A stretch of DNA of 59,341 nucleotides from an uncultured Nitrosomonas sp. (GTDB lineage Bacteria; Pseudomonadota; Gammaproteobacteria; Burkholderiales; Nitrosomonadaceae), in NCBI GenBank assembly GCA_949281375.1, contig CASDLT010000020.1, positions 1 to 59,341 of the forward strand, written 5' to 3'. Under the pieces are notes generated by a model, which saw only the letters and a program-made list of their open reading frames with translations, ran no database searches and was not told the origin of the DNA. Numbering within the stretch: the stretch's first letter is position 1; every line of letters begins with the position of its first letter. Positions 36,640 to 45,057 of this stretch are shown here, one piece after another. Both the position numbers and the translations under genes were made by a program.

Positions 36640-37455
36640 ATGGTACAAAAAATTGCATTCGTGACTGGCGCCTCAAGCGGGATTGGTCGAGCTACCACCA
36701 TTCTTTTGGCTCAAAATGAATTTTATGTTTTTGCCGTTGCCAGACGCAAGCATCAATTGGAAGAGATTCGTTCCGAGAATATCGAAACCATACAGCTCGA
36801 TGTAATGGACGAAGCAGCCATTCATGACGTCGTTAAACATATTATGGCGACCAAAGGTCGTATCGACGTGCTTGTCAATAATGCCGGTTATGGCCAACTT
36901 GGCGCGGTTGAGTGTGTATCTATGGAAGCTGCACATCATCAATTCGAGGTCAATGTATTTGGTTATGCAATGTGCATGCAAGCGGTGCTTCCCCATATGC
37001 GTGCACAGCGCTCGGGATGCATCATCAATCTATCTTCAATCTTAGGAAGATTTTCGCTTCCCGGATTTGGCTGGTATGCTGCATCGAAGCATGCGGTAGA
37101 AGCTCTATCCGAAGCTTTGCGTGGAGAAGTCAAGGCATTGGGTATTGATGTGGTGGTGATTGCTCCAGGTTTAATTAAAACAGAATTTGTGACTAAAGAA
37201 TTTGAATTGCTCAAGACGGTTGATCATCCCTCGGCGTATCAAAAGGTAATTGGTGGATTGCATCAGCTTTTGAGTCATGAGCCTCAGTGTCCTGGGCCTG
37301 AGATAATTGCCCACGCTGTTTTGAAAGCGGCTTCCACATCGATTCGACCGGTGCGACATGCGTTGCCGTGGGATTCAAAAGCAGCGGTAATTTCACGGTG
37401 GATTCTTGGCGGTCGATTTTTTGCCTGGATTCTTCGTAAAAAAATGGGAATTTAA
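36640..37455 (+). CDS. Short-chain dehydrogenase/reductase (classical SDR)
   Basis: A 271-residue NAD(P)-dependent oxidoreductase. The cofactor motif TGASSGIG is at 9-16 and an Arg-Arg-Lys in the AVARRKHQL loop suggests NADP preference. NNAGYG lies near 88, the catalytic Ser is in INLSSILGRF, and YAASK gives Tyr 146 and Lys 150. PGLIKTEF follows. The C-terminal ~70 residues resemble the extension of SDRs acting on lipids or steroids, but the substrate is unknown. It is alone on its strand and convergent with the alcohol dehydrogenase. Confidence 0.88.
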   Translation: MVQKIAFVTGASSGIGRATTILLAQNEFYVFAVARRKHQLEEIRSENIETIQLDVMDEAAIHDVVKHIMATKGRIDVLVNNAGYGQLGAVECVSMEAAHHQFEVNVFGYAMCMQAVLPHMRAQRSGCIINLSSILGRFSLPGFGWYAASKHAVEALSEALRGEVKALGIDVVVIAPGLIKTEFVTKEFELLKTVDHPSAYQKVIGGLHQLLSHEPQCPGPEIIAHAVLKAASTSIRPVRHALPWDSKAAVISRWILGGRFFAWILRKKMGI

Positions 37456-37621
37456 ATACGAATTTTTTGATCAATTCATAAATGAAGCAAACGATGGTCA
37501 AGAAAGATGGAGTCGGCAATCTTTGAATATTCAATGTTCCTTTGAAATGATCCTAATGCAATAGGATCTAGCGCAGTTTTACCAATCTTTATTCGTAAGA
37601 AATAGGTGTTAATAAATGTCA

Positions 37622-38626
37622 CTACTGATTGCTGAGAACAATGCGATACCGAGCATTGCCCCTTGCCAATCGAGCCAAAGCTTCATTGACCTGATCGAAT
37701 CGAAAGACTTCCACAATGGGTTTGATTTGATGCCGTTCTGCGAAAGCTAACATTGTTTTGATGGTGGCCGGGCTGCCGACGGGCGAACCTGATAAGCTAC
37801 GTTGAGCGGAGATTAGTGGAAAAACAGCTACGTCGAGCGGTGCTAAGCTTGCTCCAACAAAATGCAGGCGGCCTTTGGGACGTAACGTTCCGATAAACGA
37901 ATTCCAGTCTAGTTTTACATTCACTGTGGATAGAATCAGGTCAAATTGATTAGTTGCATTTTTAAGGATATCCGGATCGCGAGTATCCAAAATTTCATCG
38001 GCGCCCAATTCCAGAGCTTCTGTTTTTTTATGATCACTTGACGTGAAAGCTGTAACATGACAGCCCCATGCTTTCAGGAATTGCAATGCAATGTGACCTA
38101 AGCCACCTATCCCGATAACCGCAACCCTGGCTGTAGGTGGAATGTTGAACTGCAAGAGGGGATTGAAGACAGTGATTCCCCCGCAGAAAAGAGGGCCAGC
38201 ACTAAGTGCCTCGATATGATCTGGCAGTGCTATCACACTGGCGGCATTTGCTCTTACTTTATCAGCAAAACCACCATGTCGACCGACAATAGTGGCTTCT
38301 GCATGCTGGCACAGGTTATGATCGCCAGATAAGCATGCGGAACAAGTTAGGCAATAATTTGAATGCCATCCAAGTCCGACTCGCTGGTGCGGTTGTAAAT
38401 GACGAACCTGTGCCCCTACGGCGCTGATCATGCCGATAATTTCGTGACCCGGCACAAAAGGAAATTGCGTTATTCCCCATTCGTTGTTTAACATACTCAG
38501 GTCGCTATGACAGATACCACAATGTTCAATATCAATTTCAACATCATGAGCGGCTAAAGGACCGGGATCATATTCAAACATTTGCAGTTCAGTACCCGCG
38601 CTCTGTGCAGCATATGCTTTGATCAT
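37622..38626 (-). CDS. Zinc-dependent alcohol dehydrogenase (CAD/YahK-like)
   Basis: A 334-residue medium-chain dehydrogenase. Catalytic zinc ligands are C36 in CGICHSD and the GHEIIG motif. The structural zinc lobe is present as C-x2-C-x2-C-x7-C (CLTCSACLSGDHNLC). The Rossmann motif GIGGLGHIALQFLKAWG follows. The overall pattern (EWGITQFPFVPGHEI, RVGLGWHSNYC) is that of NADP-dependent cinnamyl-alcohol-type aldehyde reductases. It likely reduces or oxidises small aldehydes or alcohols; the physiological substrate cannot be read. It is divergent from the eps operon. Confidence 0.9.
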   Translation of the reverse strand: MIKAYAAQSAGTELQMFEYDPGPLAAHDVEIDIEHCGICHSDLSMLNNEWGITQFPFVPGHEIIGMISAVGAQVRHLQPHQRVGLGWHSNYCLTCSACLSGDHNLCQHAEATIVGRHGGFADKVRANAASVIALPDHIEALSAGPLFCGGITVFNPLLQFNIPPTARVAVIGIGGLGHIALQFLKAWGCHVTAFTSSDHKKTEALELGADEILDTRDPDILKNATNQFDLILSTVNVKLDWNSFIGTLRPKGRLHFVGASLAPLDVAVFPLISAQRSLSGSPVGSPATIKTMLAFAERHQIKPIVEVFRFDQVNEALARLARGNARYRIVLSNQ

Positions 38627-38966
38627 AAGAATTCCTTCAAATGAAATGTAATGACGTAATCTTAATATTCTTGCCGATGTTTGGGCTGTTTTTGTTCTCA
38701 GTCTCCATTAAATGAATAAGTGCTTATATTAACAATGTATTCTTTATTTGCTGAAATGATGGATTAATGCATAATGATAGCCATAAACTCGTCAGTTATT
38801 CTTATATGCGTTTTCAACTTTCCAAGAAGACAACCGTTCATTAAAGTTTCTTATCTTATTGTCGTAGCAGAACTTGGTTTTGCCAGCTTGAATTGTATTA
38901 TCTAATGGATGCGATGGTGCGTGCGACCGCTTTATTTACTATTCGAATCATAAAAAGGAAACTTGT
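38627..38966. other. Divergent control region between the alcohol dehydrogenase gene and epsD
   Basis: About 340 AT-rich bases without a gene. This must hold the promoters of both flanking genes. No consensus sigma-70 or sigma-54 element could be singled out; GG/GC pairs near 38905-38920 have only a weak match to -24/-12. AAAGGAA just before 38967 is the epsD ribosome site. Confidence 0.4.
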
Positions 38967-39929
38967 ATGGTATTGGCAAATCCTCCAATGCAGTTGACCA
39001 GCCTGATGCTGATTTTTGTTTTAATTCTTTTGGGGTGTGATAGTCAATCCAAAAATAAAAAGCCTGGACAAGCCTTGGTAAGTGTAAATGGGCATGAAAT
39101 TACAGTACTTCAACTGAATGACGAGATAAAACGTGCAGGAATCCGTGCAGATCAGTATGAAAATGCCAGTCAGCAACTTCTTGAATCGCTCATTGCGCGG
39201 CAGCTGATTGTCGAAGAAGCTATACGTAACAAATTAGATAGAACACCCGATGTAATGCAAGCACGAGAGCGAGCCATGGCACAAATTACTGCACAGGCTT
39301 ATTTGCAAGAAGTCGCGAGTAGAGTGATTAAGCCGGCCGACTCTGAGATTAATGAATATTTTCAGAAACATCCTCATTATTTTTCAGAACGAAAGCAATT
39401 TGACTTGATAATGGTACGACTTATCAGCAAGGAGATTGATGAAGAATTGAAGAGATTGATCGATAACGCAAAATCAGTCAATGATTTGATAGGTTCACTT
39501 GATAAGAAGAACCTGTCTTACTCACGTAACGTAATCTCTCGAAATACTTCGGATTTGCCTGCAGATATGGTGAAGCTGCTGCAAGATAAGGGTCAAGATC
39601 ATATTATTGTCGTGAATGAGCGAGAGCAAAGCTTGCTCATTTCAGTGAATGCGATTAGAGATAATCCAATTTCATTAAAAGCTGCAACGCCACAGATTGA
39701 GCGCTACTTGATCAATCAAAAATACAAGCAAGCCACTGATGCAGAAATCTCGCGTTTGCGTTCGCTTGCAAAAATTGAATATTTGAGTGCTAAAGCACCA
39801 TCAGGAAATGCCGAAAAGCCTGGAACCCAGGCCAGTGTATTAATTCCTGAATCTGTTAACAATTCGAATGTGCCCCAGGAACCAGTTTCTGAAGGCCCCA
39901 TCGAACGTGGTATTATGGGATTAAAATAA
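38967..39929 (+). CDS. epsD: EpsD-type peptidyl-prolyl isomerase lipoprotein of the EPS locus
   Basis: A 320-residue exported protein. The signal ends in the lipobox LILLGC (Cys about 28), so it is probably lipid-anchored in the periplasm. The body resembles SurA/PrsA-type chaperones: an N-terminal helical region (NGHEITVLQLNDEIKRAGI, LESLIARQLIVEEAI) and a parvulin-like region (about 130-250). This is the EpsD family found at the start of exosortase-B EPS loci. It presumably helps fold export proteins of the cluster. AAAGGAA precedes the ATG. Confidence 0.88.
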   Translation: MVLANPPMQLTSLMLIFVLILLGCDSQSKNKKPGQALVSVNGHEITVLQLNDEIKRAGIRADQYENASQQLLESLIARQLIVEEAIRNKLDRTPDVMQARERAMAQITAQAYLQEVASRVIKPADSEINEYFQKHPHYFSERKQFDLIMVRLISKEIDEELKRLIDNAKSVNDLIGSLDKKNLSYSRNVISRNTSDLPADMVKLLQDKGQDHIIVVNEREQSLLISVNAIRDNPISLKAATPQIERYLINQKYKQATDAEISRLRSLAKIEYLSAKAPSGNAEKPGTQASVLIPESVNNSNVPQEPVSEGPIERGIMGLK

Positions 39930-40023
39930 ATTTTTTGTTCTAGCTACATATGGTGGTATATATGTAGATGTATTTAACTGATAAGTAACATAAACTTCAA
40001 AGATTTGGCAAAGGATGTCCATT

Positions 40024-40827
40024 ATGAATAAAGCAAAGTTATTGATATTAATTCTCACCGTGGTTTGGATGGGTTGCATGGGTAATGCTGTGGCTGCCGA
40101 AACCAACAGGAATGTATTAGGTCCGGGCGATGTGATAAAAATTTTTGTTTATGGGCATTCGGATTTGACTACCGAAGTGAAAATAAATGAAGCAGGAAAT
40201 ATCACTTTTCCATTACTTGGTGAAATATTCATTGATGGACTTACACCTGCCTCTGCAGAGAAAAAAATAGCTAAGCTACTGGAAAGCAAAGATATTATTC
40301 GGAGGCCTCAAGTTAATATTCTAGCCTCTTCTTTGCAGAGTCAAATGGTATCTGTTCTTGGTCTGGTGCGTAACCAAGGGCGTTATCCCGTCGATGGTAA
40401 ACGCAGCGTGACAGATATTCTGGCGATGGCAGGCGGCGTGATTCCCGAAGGTGGAGAAGTAGTTACGCTGATTCGTGCGGAAGGAAATTCTTTCTCGAAA
40501 GAAGTGATCGATATCATAGATATGATTCGTTCCAACGATCTTAGCAGAAACGTTACTGTAAGAAGTGATGATCTGATTTATGTTGACCGAGCGCCCCGTT
40601 TTTATATCTATGGTGAGGTTCAACGAGCTGGTGTGTATAGACTGGAACGAAATATGACCGTTATACAGGGGCTTTCAGTAGGTGGCGGATTGACGCAACG
40701 AGGTACTGAGCGGGGCTTGCGTATTCAGCGCCGAGATGCGCAAGGCAACCTGCAGATTTTGAGTGTTAACCCCAGTGATTTAATTCAACCTGACGATGTG
40801 ATTTATATCCGCGAAAGTTTGTTTTGA
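40024..40827 (+). CDS. epsE: Polysaccharide export protein (Wza-like, EpsE)
   Basis: A 267-residue outer-membrane-associated export protein. The signal peptide MNKAKLLILILTVVWMGCMG-NAVAA is followed by the Poly_export domain (LGPGDVIKIFVYGHSDLTTEV, GNITFPLLGEI) and two SLBB-type repeats (VSVLGLVRNQGRYPVDG and FYIYGEVQRAGVYRLERN). Wza-like proteins form the channel for EPS. The ATG at 40024 is chosen because AAAGG lies nine bases upstream. The in-frame ATG at 40015 directly abuts that sequence and is unlikely. It is part of the epsD-E-F-G-xrtB-epsI run. Confidence 0.93.
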   Translation: MNKAKLLILILTVVWMGCMGNAVAAETNRNVLGPGDVIKIFVYGHSDLTTEVKINEAGNITFPLLGEIFIDGLTPASAEKKIAKLLESKDIIRRPQVNILASSLQSQMVSVLGLVRNQGRYPVDGKRSVTDILAMAGGVIPEGGEVVTLIRAEGNSFSKEVIDIIDMIRSNDLSRNVTVRSDDLIYVDRAPRFYIYGEVQRAGVYRLERNMTVIQGLSVGGGLTQRGTERGLRIQRRDAQGNLQILSVNPSDLIQPDDVIYIRESLF

Positions 40828-40880
40828 AAGTGAGAGGCATGTTTTTGCGTGATTCTTTTCATCTACGCTAAGAGATTATT

Positions 40881-42263
40881 ATGAACTATTCTAGGCTTCT
40901 TCTTATTTTATTGGCTCGTCGCAATATCATACTTTTGACATTGGCAGTCACTGTGCTGACGACGATAGTCGTGAGCTTGTTATTACCGAAGAGCTATAAG
41001 TCGACTGCAACATTAGTTTTGACTTATAAAGGAGCTGATCCTGTCACAGGAATGATGTTGGCTCCGCAACAAATTTCAAATTATATGGCTACTCAGTTGG
41101 ACATCATCAGGAGTACCAAAACTGCCTTGATTGTAATCGACAAGCTTAAACTCGATCAAAGTGAAATTGTGAAAGCAAGCTATGAGGAAAGTAAGTCTGG
41201 ATTGGATTTGAGGAATTGGTTAGCAGGTGGTCTTCTTAGAGATTTAAACATCGAAACCTCTCGCGATAGCAGCGTCATACAGATTAACTACGTTAGTACC
41301 GATGCAGAATTTGCTGCTATGGTTGCTAATGCTTTTGCTAATGCCTATCAAGAAATTAGTATTCGCCTCACGGTTGAGCCTTCGCAGAATGCAGCTACTT
41401 ATTTTACCAGCCAATTGAATATCTTTCGCGATAGGTTAGATGCAGCTCAAAAGAAGTTATCGGCCTATCAACACGATAAAGGGATAATTGATACCGATTT
41501 TCGTTTGGATATTGAAACACGGCGATTACATGAACTATCGAGTCAATTAGTAAATGCGCAGGCAGAACTACTAGGAACGGTTGATCAAGATGGTGCTAAA
41601 TGGGGCAGCGAGGCCCAGAGCCTCAGGAACGCAATGGTTAGTAATCTAAAAATCAACTTGTCTCAAGCTGAATCTAAATTTTCTGAAATTTCTCAAAAAT
41701 TGGGTCGCAATCATCCGAGTTACGCAGGAGCAAAAGCTGAAGTAGATATGCTGCGTTCAGAACTTAACAGGCATATCAAAGCTACGGCGCAAGACGGGAT
41801 AAAAAAAGAGGCTGAGATTAAGGCTGCACTTGAAGAGCAAAAAGCAAAAGTACTCACTTTGAATCGTGCCAGGGATGAATTGCAATTGCTTACCCGTGAA
41901 GTAGAAGGAGCACAGCAAGCCTATAACAGCGCCATGCAGCGATTAAATCAAACAACACTTGAAGGACAATCAAATCTGTCTAGTGTTTCGGTGCTAGACT
42001 CAGCAAAAATTCCTGATAAGCCTGATAGTCCCAAGCTTTTATTAAATGTGATGTTGTCATTGTTCTTGGGAACTATGCTGGGAATAGGATCTGGATTGGT
42101 GGCAGAGATGATCGATCAGCGTGTGCGTTCTCCAGAAGACCTAGCAAATGTACTCAACGCCCCTGTTCTCGGGGTAATAAAATGGGGAACACCCTCACAA
42201 AAAGGTCTGTTACGGACTTGGCCACGCTTGGTTCAAAGAATCAATTTGCTTGGTCAAAAATAG
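40881..42263 (+). CDS. epsF: Chain-length determinant protein (Wzz/EpsF)
   Basis: A 460-residue inner-membrane polysaccharide co-polymerase. An N-terminal helix (about 15-34), a long periplasmic part with coiled-coil character (about 150-350, rich in A, E, K and Q) and a C-terminal helix (about 388-410) are seen. The Wzz signature LPKSYKSTATLVLTYKGADPVTG and the PDSPKLLLNVMLSLFLGTMLGIGSGL segment fit EpsF of exosortase-B clusters. It controls polymer length together with the downstream EpsG ATPase. Its TAG overlaps the AGGA ribosome site of epsG. Confidence 0.92.
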   Translation: MNYSRLLLILLARRNIILLTLAVTVLTTIVVSLLLPKSYKSTATLVLTYKGADPVTGMMLAPQQISNYMATQLDIIRSTKTALIVIDKLKLDQSEIVKASYEESKSGLDLRNWLAGGLLRDLNIETSRDSSVIQINYVSTDAEFAAMVANAFANAYQEISIRLTVEPSQNAATYFTSQLNIFRDRLDAAQKKLSAYQHDKGIIDTDFRLDIETRRLHELSSQLVNAQAELLGTVDQDGAKWGSEAQSLRNAMVSNLKINLSQAESKFSEISQKLGRNHPSYAGAKAEVDMLRSELNRHIKATAQDGIKKEAEIKAALEEQKAKVLTLNRARDELQLLTREVEGAQQAYNSAMQRLNQTTLEGQSNLSSVSVLDSAKIPDKPDSPKLLLNVMLSLFLGTMLGIGSGLVAEMIDQRVRSPEDLANVLNAPVLGVIKWGTPSQKGLLRTWPRLVQRINLLGQK

Positions 42264-42273
42264 GATAAAAACG

Positions 42274-43179
42274 ATGACTATCTATGATTCATCAGAAACT
42301 GATCATTTAAATAATTCAGGCACTGTGGCAGTGAATTCATCCGCTGTCCGTAAACTGAGCATAGGTCGCATTTTGCTCGATATGGGGAAAATCACACCCG
42401 CAGAAGCAGAACGCATATTGCGCCTGCAAAAGGAAAGCGGTATGCGTTTTGGAGATGCAGCTCTAAAATTAGGATTGTTAACTGAAGCCGATATTCAGCA
42501 AGTGTTGGCGCAGCAATTCGATTATCCCTATTTATTACCAGGCCAAGGAAATCACCCGCCCGAGCTTGTGGTGGCGTATCAACCTTTTGGAGCTCAAGTA
42601 GAAGTATTTCGAGCCGTTCGCAGTCAATTAATGCTTCGCTGGTTTACGGCCGGACACAAAGCGCTGGCCATCACAAGTTATAATCCCAGTGACGGGTTAA
42701 GTCTTTTTACAGCTAATTTAGCTATAGTTTTCTCGCAACTTGGTGAGCGTACTCTTTTGATTGATGCGAATCTGCGCTATCCTCAACAACACGATATTTT
42801 CAATTTGAAAAATAAACAAGGTTTGTCGGATGTCTTGGCAGGTCGTGCGGATATTTTTGAAGTTATATGTAAAATTGATTCATTTGTGGATCTGTCAGTA
42901 TTGCCAGCCGGCGCTCTTCCGCCTAATCCTTTGGAACTGCTTAATCGACCTGCATTTGATGTACTTAATGCTCAACTTGCAAGTCAGTTTGATGTAATTC
43001 TTTATGATACATTAGCTTTTTCCAGCGGCGTGGATGCCTTGGCAATCACTGCGCGTACTGACGGTGCCCTGATCGTTGCTCACAAGAATAATACTCGTAT
43101 TAATGATATCAATAATATCAATGAGCAGATCAAGTCTACTGGCGCCGAAGTGGTTGGTTCAGTATTGATTGATTTCTAA
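42274..43179 (+). CDS. epsG: Chain-length-determinant-associated BY-kinase-like ATPase (EpsG)
   Basis: A 301-residue cytosolic partner of EpsF. Residues 28-90 resemble the MshEN domain (GRILLDMGKITPAEAERIL, GLLTEADIQQVLAQQFDYP), which in other proteins binds c-di-GMP; whether this copy does is untested. A ParA/MinD-like ATPase follows. The Walker A site is degenerate: SYNPSDGLSLFTANLA (135-150) lacks the lysine or arginine normally before the Ser/Thr, and Walker A' reads TLLIDANL with Asn where Asp is usual. No C-terminal tyrosine cluster is present. ATG 42274 has AGGA upstream; the TTG at 42250 is rejected. Confidence 0.87.
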   Translation: MTIYDSSETDHLNNSGTVAVNSSAVRKLSIGRILLDMGKITPAEAERILRLQKESGMRFGDAALKLGLLTEADIQQVLAQQFDYPYLLPGQGNHPPELVVAYQPFGAQVEVFRAVRSQLMLRWFTAGHKALAITSYNPSDGLSLFTANLAIVFSQLGERTLLIDANLRYPQQHDIFNLKNKQGLSDVLAGRADIFEVICKIDSFVDLSVLPAGALPPNPLELLNRPAFDVLNAQLASQFDVILYDTLAFSSGVDALAITARTDGALIVAHKNNTRINDINNINEQIKSTGAEVVGSVLIDF

Positions 43180-43189
43180 TCATACATTT

Positions 43190-44080
43190 ATGCTTGCATT
43201 TCAATCGGTTTATTCAAGATCTAATTTATCAGAGTGGTGGCCTGTATTGCTGGGGTTGTTGGTTTTATATGTTCCTACTTTTTATAATCTTTCCCATGGA
43301 TTGTGGGCAGCTGAAGAGCAAGCGCATGGGCCTATTATTTTACTGCTTTCATGCTGGCTTTTTTTTAGACGATGGCCCGGAATAATAAATATTGATGAAA
43401 GGAAAACTAAACAACCTTTCGGTTGGTTAGTTTTTTTTGTGGCATTGATTTTTTACATAATTGGCCATTCTCAACAGATATTAATATTAGAAATAGGATC
43501 TTTCATTTTAATCCTCACTGCTATTTTATTGATCAAGAGAGGTATAAGTGCGCTGAAAGCGATGTGGTTTCCACTATTCTTCTTGTTATTTATGATTCCA
43601 CTGCCAGGTGTTATAGTCAGCTTTCTAACCATGCCAATGAAAATGGCGGTTTCTTATGTAGCAGAACATATTTTGTTTTGGGCTGATTATCCTATTTCGA
43701 GAAATGGCGTAATTTTACAAATTGGTCAGTATCAACTTTTAGTGGCCGATGCTTGTGCCGGACTGCAGACATTGCTTACCCTCGAGGCATTGGGATTATT
43801 TTATTTAAATCTGGTTCACCATACATCGCTTTTTCGTAATGTATCGCTAGCTATTCTTATTGTACCGATATCATTTACCGCCAATGTCATACGCGTCATG
43901 ACACTGACTTTGATTACTTATCATTATGGCGATGCTGCCGGGCAAGGCTTTCTACATGATTTTGCCGGAATGGTTCTCTTTATTAGTGCGTTAATTCTGA
44001 TTTTGAGTGTGGATGGATTTCTGCAGCATATTGCAAAGTTAAAATCGACAAATGAATTCCATATGATTGAACAAAATTAG
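43190..44080 (+). CDS. xrtB: Exosortase B
   Basis: A 296-residue polytopic membrane protein with about eight helices. Exosortases process proteins with PEP-CTERM tails before surface delivery. The catalytic triad is visible: Cys 189 in ADACAGLQTL, Arg 235 in ANVIRVMTL and His 256 in LHDFAGM. The N-terminal YNLSHGLWAAEEQAHGPIILLLSCWLFF is typical of subtype B, which sits in EPS clusters with EpsD-G. No Shine-Dalgarno is evident before ATG 43190, and a TTG at 43169 inside epsG is possible, so it may be translated by coupling. No PEP-CTERM substrate gene is in the window. Confidence 0.93.
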   Translation: MLAFQSVYSRSNLSEWWPVLLGLLVLYVPTFYNLSHGLWAAEEQAHGPIILLLSCWLFFRRWPGIINIDERKTKQPFGWLVFFVALIFYIIGHSQQILILEIGSFILILTAILLIKRGISALKAMWFPLFFLLFMIPLPGVIVSFLTMPMKMAVSYVAEHILFWADYPISRNGVILQIGQYQLLVADACAGLQTLLTLEALGLFYLNLVHHTSLFRNVSLAILIVPISFTANVIRVMTLTLITYHYGDAAGQGFLHDFAGMVLFISALILILSVDGFLQHIAKLKSTNEFHMIEQN

Positions 44081-44116
44081 TGATCCGCTATACTTTTTAT
44101 GGAGGACATCATACAG

Positions 44117-44824
44117 ATGGAAAAGACAAGTGAAGCACTGAAAAAGCCATTCATGACATCAATCGTTTTAGCAATGTTGATGCTATCAACCAGTGTTTTA
44201 ACAAAAAATCTGATTCCTACAAATAAGATTGCAGACCAGCGGGAAAGTATCACCCTTGAAACGATGATTCCTCAAAAATTTGGTGACTGGCATGTCGATC
44301 AATCTATCATTCCGCTGCAAGTTGACGCAGAGACTCAAGCTAAGCTTGATAAAATTTATAACCAAACTTTAGCAAGAACTTACGTTAATTCCAGCGGTGA
44401 GCGTATTATGCTTTCGATTGCTTATGGAGGAGACCAAAGTGATAATCTTGCGGTACATAAACCAGAAGTTTGTTACTATTCGCAAGGTTTTGAAATAAAT
44501 AATATTTTTCAGGATAAGCTGACTACCATATACGGAAGCCTACCTATCAAACGATTATCGGCCATCAAAGGAAATCGCATTGAACCCATTACTTATTGGA
44601 TGACTATCGGAGATAAAGCGGTAATGCCTGGGATTGAACAGAAACTGCGGCAATTGCGTTATGGGTTAACCGGCAATGTCCCCGATGGCATGCTAGTGAG
44701 GGTATCTTCCATCTCATTTGATGAACGTAAAGCCTACTATTTACAAGATAAATTTATTAAGGATTTATTGTCAATGGTGGATATTTCCCAGCGTACTAGG
44801 TTGATTGGGGCTTTTGATGCATGA
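44117..44824 (+). CDS. epsI: EpsI (exosortase-associated DUF3485 protein)
   Basis: A 235-residue protein with an N-terminal anchor (about 10-30) and a periplasmic DUF3485 domain. The signatures are IPQKFGDWHVD, RIMLSIAYGGDQSDNLAVHKPEVCYYSQGFEI and YWMTIGD. EpsI is either fused to exosortases or encoded next to them and is needed for EPS production in Methylobacillus. The ATG at 44117 has GGAGG eleven bases before it; an ATG at 44099 precedes that site and is not the start. It ends the conserved exosortase-B block; 233 bases follow before the polymerase gene. Confidence 0.92.
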   Translation: MEKTSEALKKPFMTSIVLAMLMLSTSVLTKNLIPTNKIADQRESITLETMIPQKFGDWHVDQSIIPLQVDAETQAKLDKIYNQTLARTYVNSSGERIMLSIAYGGDQSDNLAVHKPEVCYYSQGFEINNIFQDKLTTIYGSLPIKRLSAIKGNRIEPITYWMTIGDKAVMPGIEQKLRQLRYGLTGNVPDGMLVRVSSISFDERKAYYLQDKFIKDLLSMVDISQRTRLIGAFDA

Positions 44825-45057
44825 GTGTAGTCATCAGATAAATGAATAATAAATATATCCTGCAGTTTTGCACTTTACTGTTCACTATTTGGCATCTAAA
44901 AAAGGTCAATGTGACAAATACTTCAATCTGTCCGATGAATTTATTGGTATCAAATTGAATTTAGAATAATTCCCGCTTGTGTAGTTTTCGCTTGAGGATG
45001 GCTCTGAGCTTGATAGCTATTTTTTTATCCATTTTATCAATGTCTTGATTAATTAGA

